Positions 58,500 to 64,000 of a DNA stretch of 64,000 nucleotides are shown piece after piece. Location of the stretch: positions 434,001 to 498,000 of the forward strand of contig JAZKJV010003356.1 in the NCBI GenBank assembly GCA_037367405.1, written 5' to 3'. How positions within the stretch are numbered: the first letter of the stretch is position 1; each line of letters starts with the position of its first letter. Under the pieces are notes generated by a model that saw only the letters and a program-made list of their open reading frames with translations, was not told the origin of the DNA and made no database searches. The DNA comes from Ottelia alismoides. Lineage: Eukaryota > Streptophyta > Magnoliopsida > Alismatales > Hydrocharitaceae. The translations under genes and the position numbers were made by a program.

Positions 58500-60720
58500 A
58501 CTCCAAGCGGCAATGATTGATCTCCTTGATTAGAGCGGGTGATGGCTACGAAGCATCTGACACAGAAGGAGTTGGTTGACAAGACAGGGCTAGTGCCTCA
58601 TGGGAGGCAGATAACGTGTATGAGCGTGTTTTGCTATCTGGTCCCTAGTTGTGGAGATAGCCAATGACATCTTACATGAGCCCACAACCGAGGCAATATG
58701 TGACATCCTCGATGTCACATAATCTCAGACGAGGAAGGAGACGAAGATACCGCATCTCCAACATGACATCCTCACTGCTTAGCAGAATGGGCGTCCATCT
58801 TCACACCTTATACACATCTCTCATGGGCATGCTGGAGAAGCTCCACAGCTTCATATGCCTTGTAGTGACACCAGAGCAGCAAAATGCGTACATGAACGTC
58901 ACCATAATTGGAGTCTTTTTAGCGGCCCTTGATCTTAAGTATGATGCCACATGTTCCTAGTTACTTGCAAATGCTAGCATACCTCCCATAGAGGATACAT
59001 ACTGTAGACTCAATAGGATCACTGTTTCATCAACATCCACTCAGACCTCCTCAACAATGGTCGCATCTCGTGGTATGGGAGGATCTTATCAGTTCAGAAG
59101 GCAAGGTGTATGTGGCAAAGGATTGGTTTGTTCACGCCTACCATATACATATTGTCATCGATCTGGTCACTTCGAGGACGCATGCTATTCTATGCATGGC
59201 TTTCCAGCATTTGCCTGTGATGCTGAATAGATTGAGACTCCTGTTATCTTGTTGTTTATGATTAGTTATTCGATGATTTTGTCTCTCATTTAAGGAAGAT
59301 CATGCCTCCCACTTCTAGACCTTCTAGTGCTCCATCAGGCTCATCCGACTCCACTGCCTCCACTTGCCAATACTTCAGGTATTGCTTATGCCCATATTAC
59401 TTGTCACATGGCAGACTTCTTGGAGTGGATCGTGGATTCAGGTGCTACTCATTACTTGTATGGAGACCAGTCTCAGTTCACTTCCTACAGGAATGTTTAG
59501 CCTGGAAGAACAATGGTTATTACTAATGGGACTCATTCCACCGTTACTGGGCAAGGGGGAGAATAGACTGATACATTCCATGCATTTGCAGAATGTTCTT
59601 CATGCTTTGTTTTCCAATGAATTTATTATAAGCTAGTCAAATCACTAAGGATATACATTATCGTGCCATATTTGACTCCTCTTTTATTGTGTTTTAGGAT
59701 AAACTCACGAATGTGGTGATTGGATGTGACTGTGAGCAACATGGTCTATACAAACTGTTTCAGTCTCCATATGTTGGTGGCTCTTCCATTCCCACTGGGT
59801 CGGTCTCCCCCTATATATGACATCTTCGGTTCGGTTATCTTCCTCCACAAAAGCTGTGTAGAGTCTTCTCTCAAATTTCTTCTAGATTTACCTTTCAGTG
59901 GGAGGCTTGCCATCTTTGGAAGTATGACCATTCTAGTTATCCTGGTCGTCGGAGTTGTTGCAGTAGCACTTTATTTGAGTTGGTGCATTTTTGATATTCG
60001 GGGTCCATGTCGTGTTCCTGTCCATTTTATCTTTTACTGTCGATGGATTATTCTTGATTGACATGAGTTTTTTGTTTGAGGAACAAGTATGAGGATGTAT
60101 TTTTCATTTGATCTTACATTTATGAAATAAAGATTATTTGTCTACTATGATTAAGTATGTTCGCTCTGATAATGCATTGCATGAGTTTTTCTTTTGAGAA
60201 AACAAGTATGAGGATGTATATATCATTCGATCTTCCATTTATGAAACAAAGAATATTTTTCTACTATGATTATGTTCGCTTTGATAATGCATTGGAGTTT
60301 TGTACTATTTAGTTATTTCTATTCTTTAGGTCTCCAGGCTTTATACGAAAAACGTTTTTCCCTTACATTTCTCAAAAGAAAAACCCGTGTCAATCTAGAA
60401 TAATCATCAATAGCTACAAGATAAAACAAGTCTAGGTGGATCTGTCATTCAATCTTACATTTAATATTTTTCTACTATGATTAATTATATTTGCTTTGAT
60501 AATGCCTTGGAATTTTGTACTACTCAGTTATCCCAGTTCTTCATGTCTCATGGCCTTATACATCCGATGTTTTGCCCTTACACTTCTCAGCAGAATGATG
60601 TTGCAGAATACAAAGATGGTCACCTTCTGATGTGACCAGGACTTTGCACCCCACTTCTCTTAGGGGATGTTCTCACTATCTGTTATCTGGTCAACCTGTT
60701 GCAGTCCTCTATGTTAGGTG
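58500..60720 (+). pseudogene. Ty1/copia fragment, Copia G (gag to integrase)
   Basis: Plus-strand Copia remnant. The gag at 58560-59040 includes HTLYTSLMGMLEKLHSFICL. A knuckle remnant at 59140-59190 reads YTYCHRSGHFEDAC, with the first Cys changed to Tyr. Protease is kept as LEWIVDSGATHYLYGD (about 59424-59471), including DSGA. Integrase starts DIRGPCRVPVHF at 59990, then breaks into repeated and inverted pieces (60060-60505). The last part, like LTICYLVN at 60670-60695, is cut by the insertion of Copia H at 60721. The LTRs are not visible. Confidence 0.8.
60060..60505 (+). repeat. Repeated and inverted integrase segments in Copia G
   Basis: A unit of about 117 bp, ATGAGTTTTT...AACAAGTATGAGGATGTAT...GATAATGCATTG, occurs at 60062-60178 and 60179-60295, and its second half again at 60432-60505. 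A short inverted copy of 60030-60090 lies at about 60370-60425. The order points to template switching or repair slippage. Confidence 0.75.
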
Positions 60721-60862
60721 TGTTGAAGAATAGAATGACTTAACATTATAGAGACCCTAGGGTCCTCTTATATAGGAGAAAAGCTCGGGGTAAATTACAT
60801 CAGAGACCCACGAAAGAAATAGAAATAAGAAGTGGATACAAATAGATTCAAATATCTCAACA
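60721..60862 (-). repeat. 3' LTR of Copia H
   Basis: 142 bp, TGTTGAAGAATAG to AATATCTCAACA, with TG...CA ends. It includes TATATAGGAG, as in the LTRs of B and C. Confidence 0.88.
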
Positions 60863-60980
60863 CACACCCTCAAGTTAGAGTATATATGTCTATCGTGCTC
60901 AACTTGGAACATCTCTGAAATTGACCTTTAGCAAGAGCTTTGGTTAATACATCAACCGTCTGATCTCCAGTAGAAATATG

Positions 60981-61186
60981 CATGGCCTCAAATTTCAGCG
61001 AAATTCGGTCGAATTTCTGTCGAATATTGATATCCAGTTGAAATCGAAATTCGACCAAAATGACCGAAATATGGGGGTCCTAGTTCAAAAAATGGCCGAA
61101 ATGACCGAAATTCTGGTCGGAATTCCACCAAAATTCTTTTTTGGTCGATACCGAAATGGTGACCGAAATCGACATTTAGGGCCTTG
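60981..61186. mobile_element. 206-bp hAT-type MITE in Copia H
   Basis: A perfect 8-bp target duplication GAAATATG flanks it (60973-60980 and 61187-61194). The ends CATGGCCTCAAATTTC and GACATTTAGGGCCTTG are inverted repeats matching at 12 of 16 bases. The interior is made largely of CCGAAAT/ATTTCGG-type repeats and has no gene of its own, although an open frame from the Copia RNase H region runs through it. Confidence 0.88.
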
Positions 61187-61194
61187 GAAATATG

Positions 61195-62620
61195 AGAGGT
61201 GGATATGAGACCTTTCTGGATCATCTCTATGGTATAATGGCAATCCACCTCTATATGCTTGGTCTGTTCATGGAATGTATGATTATTAGCAATAGAAAGG
61301 GATGCTTGTTTGTCATATAGAAGCTGCATGGGAAGAGGTTCCTCAACAACAAGACTAGTCAAAATTGATCTAACCCACATCTTCTCTGTGCTCCCCTGTG
61401 CTATGACCCTGTACTTGGACTCTACACTGGATCTAGCAACCACTGTCTGCTTCTTGCTTTTCCATGGCATGAGTACACAAATAGCAAAGCCGGAATTAGA
61501 CTTCTTGTCTTTAGGGCATCCTGTATGATCTGCTGCACAAGCTGTTACATCAAGAGCTGTACCTCTGTTGAATATAAGATCAGTACCTGGTGAAGACATC
61601 AAATATCTCAAAATCATATAAATAACAACCATATGAAACTTCCTAGGATGCTCTATGAACTGGCTCACCTTACTTACCGCAAAGGATATGTCTGTCATAA
61701 GTAGCATAGAGGAGCTTCCCAACAAACTCCATGGATCTCCTCCTATCTACCTCCTAAGTGTTATCATCATATAATCTCGTGCTCGAATCCGTAGGGGTAG
61801 TAGCAGGTTTGCACCTTGTCTCAAGTAGAAGATCCGTCACAAACATCCTCTGGGTCATCACAAGGCCTTTCTGATTCCTGACGAACTCTAATCCATGGAA
61901 GTAACGAAGACTACTAAGATCCTTAATCACAAGCTGCTGACCTAGGAACTCCTTGGCAGCCTTAATGCTCTGCTCATCATCATCCGTGACAATAATATCA
62001 TCAACATAAACCAGAATAGCAACTATACCTCTCTGTGTCCTTTGGGCAAACAATGAATGATCCGCAATGAACCACGCAAATTCCTGGTTCTTTATCAACT
62101 CTGATGGCTTCTGATACCTAGCTCTCAGACTCTACTTTAGGTCGTAAATCGCCTTGTGAGCCTATATACATTCCGAGACTCCTCCTCCGCAACAAATCTT
62201 GCTAGATGCTGAAGATATACCTCCTCATGTAGATCTCCATAAAGAAATGCATTCTTCACATCAAGTTGGTAAGGAGGCCAGTCCTGAGACACAATTATAG
62301 AAAAATGAACAATGTCGAATGTCTGACCACCGATGAAAATGTATCCTGAGAGTCCACCCCATTAGTCTAGGTCAAAACCCTCGTGCTACAAGCCTTGCCT
62401 TGTAGCGATCCACACTGCCATCTTTCCTATGCTTCACTGTAAAGATACATTTGCAACCTACAACAGAAGCACTTGGAGGAGCAGAAACACGACTCCAAGT
62501 ACCACGAGACTGTAAAGCGACCATCTTCTCCTCCATGGCAAGACACCGTCTACTATCATGTACAACCTCTTGGTATGTACATGGTATAGTGACATCCGAG
62601 AGTTCCATGACTAACCTCTT
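61195..62620 (-). pseudogene. Copia H reverse transcriptase and RNase H
   Basis: On the minus strand: linker/RT start near 62608 (CTYQEVVHDSRRCLAMEEK and DRYKARLVARGF); RT with intact YVDD in [16 protein letters not shown] and SLRYFHGLEFVRNQKG (61754-62098); then RNase H (61195-61725) with [31 protein letters not shown] and [13 protein letters not shown]. RNase H has Ala where family members have Asp-Ala-Asp (ACAADHTGC). Frames are broken at 61750, 62100 and 62370. The frame of RNase H continues into the MITE. Confidence 0.85.
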
Positions 62621-63059
62621 GTACTCCTCTGAAAGATGATCTAAGAAAAGATAAGCAACTAGAGGATAAGTGGCACAATTACGATCGTCAAGGCAATAGG
62701 TACATCAAGATCATCGTCCTCTCCTCTTTGTTCTCTGTTATCACCTCCTCCTGTCTAGTATCTTGTGGTATAAGCATATCACCCATGCCATCAACAGAAA
62801 TAATGTGTTCATTACATACTTGAGGCGTGCTGGATGATGTGGAAGGCGCATGAGTAGAGGGGTGAGTAGAGGACATGTGAATGTGGAAACATGGCAGGAA
62901 CTGTTTCAGGGTAGATGGAGGTGGATGTGATGGAGGAGGTGGTGATGGAGATGACTGTGACTTAACCTAAGGTGGTGTTGGTGGAGATAACGGAGATGGT
63001 GGAACAAAAACATCCTCTCCAGAGTCAGAGTTAGACAACCTGTCACTTGTAGGAGAAAA

Positions 63060-63960
63060 ATACATAATAGACTCAAAAAAATATGACATCAACACTCGTA
63101 TTTCTCCTTACAGGATCAAAACATCTATACCTTTTTTGGATATTGGAATGGCCAACGGACACACATTTGACAACTCTTGGAGAGAGATTGTCACGACTAG
63201 GAGTAAAATTGTGGACAAAGGCCACATATCCAAAGACCCTGTGAGTAAGTTAGAATAGATCCTTCTTGGGAAACACAATCAAGAAAGGAACTTTTTCTTC
63301 CAGGACCGTGGAAGGCATGCTATTCACTAAGTAACAAGTAGTGAAAACCGCATCACCCCAGAAAGAATGGAGGGTTCGACTTTTAATCAAAAGAGTCCTT
63401 GTGACTTCAAGAAGATGACGGTGTTTGCATTCAGCAATACCATTCTGTTGTGAAGTGTAAGCACAAGAAGTCTTATGAACAATACCAAGAGATCTGAGAA
63501 AGTCAGACAACTGTAATAAGGAAAACTCCAATGCAATTTCAGTACGAATACAATTCACATTAGCACAATATATATTATTGATTTTAATAAGAAACGATTT
63601 AATTATAGGACCAGCTTCTGACTCACTCTTTAGCAAGAAAACCCAAGATAATCTAGAAAAATCATCCACAACAACCATACAAAATTGATGTCCCTGATGA
63701 TCGGAAACATGACTAGGACCCCTGATATCAAAATTAAACAACTCAAATGACTGACTATTGTGATGACTCTGGCGACTCGAAAAAGAAAATCGATGGTGCT
63801 TCCTAAGCTAACATGCCTCGTACTCCATGGTGGTGCGAGTAGAGATATGAGGGAGAACATGACCCAACTTATGTAGAGGAAGTTATCCTAAGCGAAGATG
63901 CCACATGTAAGGAGAAACATATCCAGAAGGAATGGTAGCAACACCACTACACGGAGGTTG
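63060..63960 (-). pseudogene. Copia H integrase
   Basis: The open stretch 63250-63741 contains FDIRGPSHVSDHQGHQF (first Asp), [20 protein letters not shown], a second catalytic region that reads RTEIALEF instead of RSDNALEF, and TSQQNGIAECKHRH with the Glu position. It ends WGDAVFTTCYLVNSMP. A shifted frame at 63630-63860 carries part of the preceding zinc-finger region. The second Asp is lost, so the integrase should be inactive. Confidence 0.85.
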
Positions 63961-64000
63961 GACTAGTCTGTAAGTCCTCTTTGCTCACGACCACATCCAA

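Larger units (their letters stand above)
60721..64000 (-). mobile_element. Ty1/copia LTR retrotransposon, Copia H, partial at window edge
   Basis: Minus strand, inserted into Copia G. The 3' LTR is 60721-60862, followed by the complement of a polypurine tract. Coding order to the right is RNase H, RT, proline-rich linker, integrase, and GAG-pre-integrase at the window end. Protease, gag and 5' LTR would lie beyond 64000. It resembles Copia B and C but is distinct in the LTR. It contains a hAT-type miniature element at 60981-61186. Many stops are present. Confidence 0.88.

Overview
This window is nuclear DNA of a land plant, most likely a flowering plant. The evidence is a plant-type STE20/GCK kinase gene (BLUS1/SPS1-like) split by introns, plant L1 LINEs with a C-terminal zf-RVT domain, Ty1/copia elements primed by initiator-Met tRNA, a long-TIR Mutator-like element and hAT-type miniature elements. 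There are no operons, no bacterial-style gene packing, no CRISPR array and no RNA gene that I can support.

The only host gene I recognise lies on the + strand. Eight exons with clean GT-AG borders (2084-2152, 2242-2307, 2461-2507, 11583-11856, 45078-45220, 45347-45441, 45505-45540, 45618-45674) encode the regulatory region downstream of the kinase domain. About 790 coding bases are spread over at least 43.6 kb. The introns are about 9.1 kb, 33.2 kb and more than 18 kb, and almost everything else here is transposon that landed in them. The kinase-domain exons and the last exons lie outside the window or are missing. One exon carries an A9 run that puts it out of frame.

Layout: 1-2083, G-rich degenerate repeat, Copia fragment and intron. 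3061-8733, Copia B (minus strand), with an internal tandem duplication of about 620 bp. 8758-13043, fossils of RTE and Copia elements, a possible MITE and intron. 13044-27388, Copia C (plus strand, 5-bp TSD), which hosts a miniature element, a nearly intact L1 (15225-20920, 13-bp TSD) and a Mutator-like element (22427-25543, TIRs of about 195 bp, 10-bp TSD). 27452-27624, a SINE. 27770-30206 and 31331-36931, two members (D and E) of a non-autonomous LTR family; E contains an AT-rich block and a hAT-type insertion with an 8-bp TSD. 37825-38010, Gypsy chromodomain fossil. 38311-44125, a second full-length but decayed L1. 46271-53164, an RTE LINE interrupted by another RTE copy and by a truncated L1. 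55431-57210, a third member (F) of the LTR family. 57839-58029, a second SINE. 58500-60720, degenerate Copia G, in which Copia H (60721 to the window end, minus strand) sits.

The target-site duplications give a relative history. Copia C came before its L1 and Mutator-like passengers, and RTE-1 came before RTE-2 and LINE-3. The SINEs end in the same sequence as the RTE LINEs, so they probably used RTE machinery. No cellular pathway is encoded here apart from the kinase. All element coordinates were read by eye from repeated ends, so those without a TSD are approximate.
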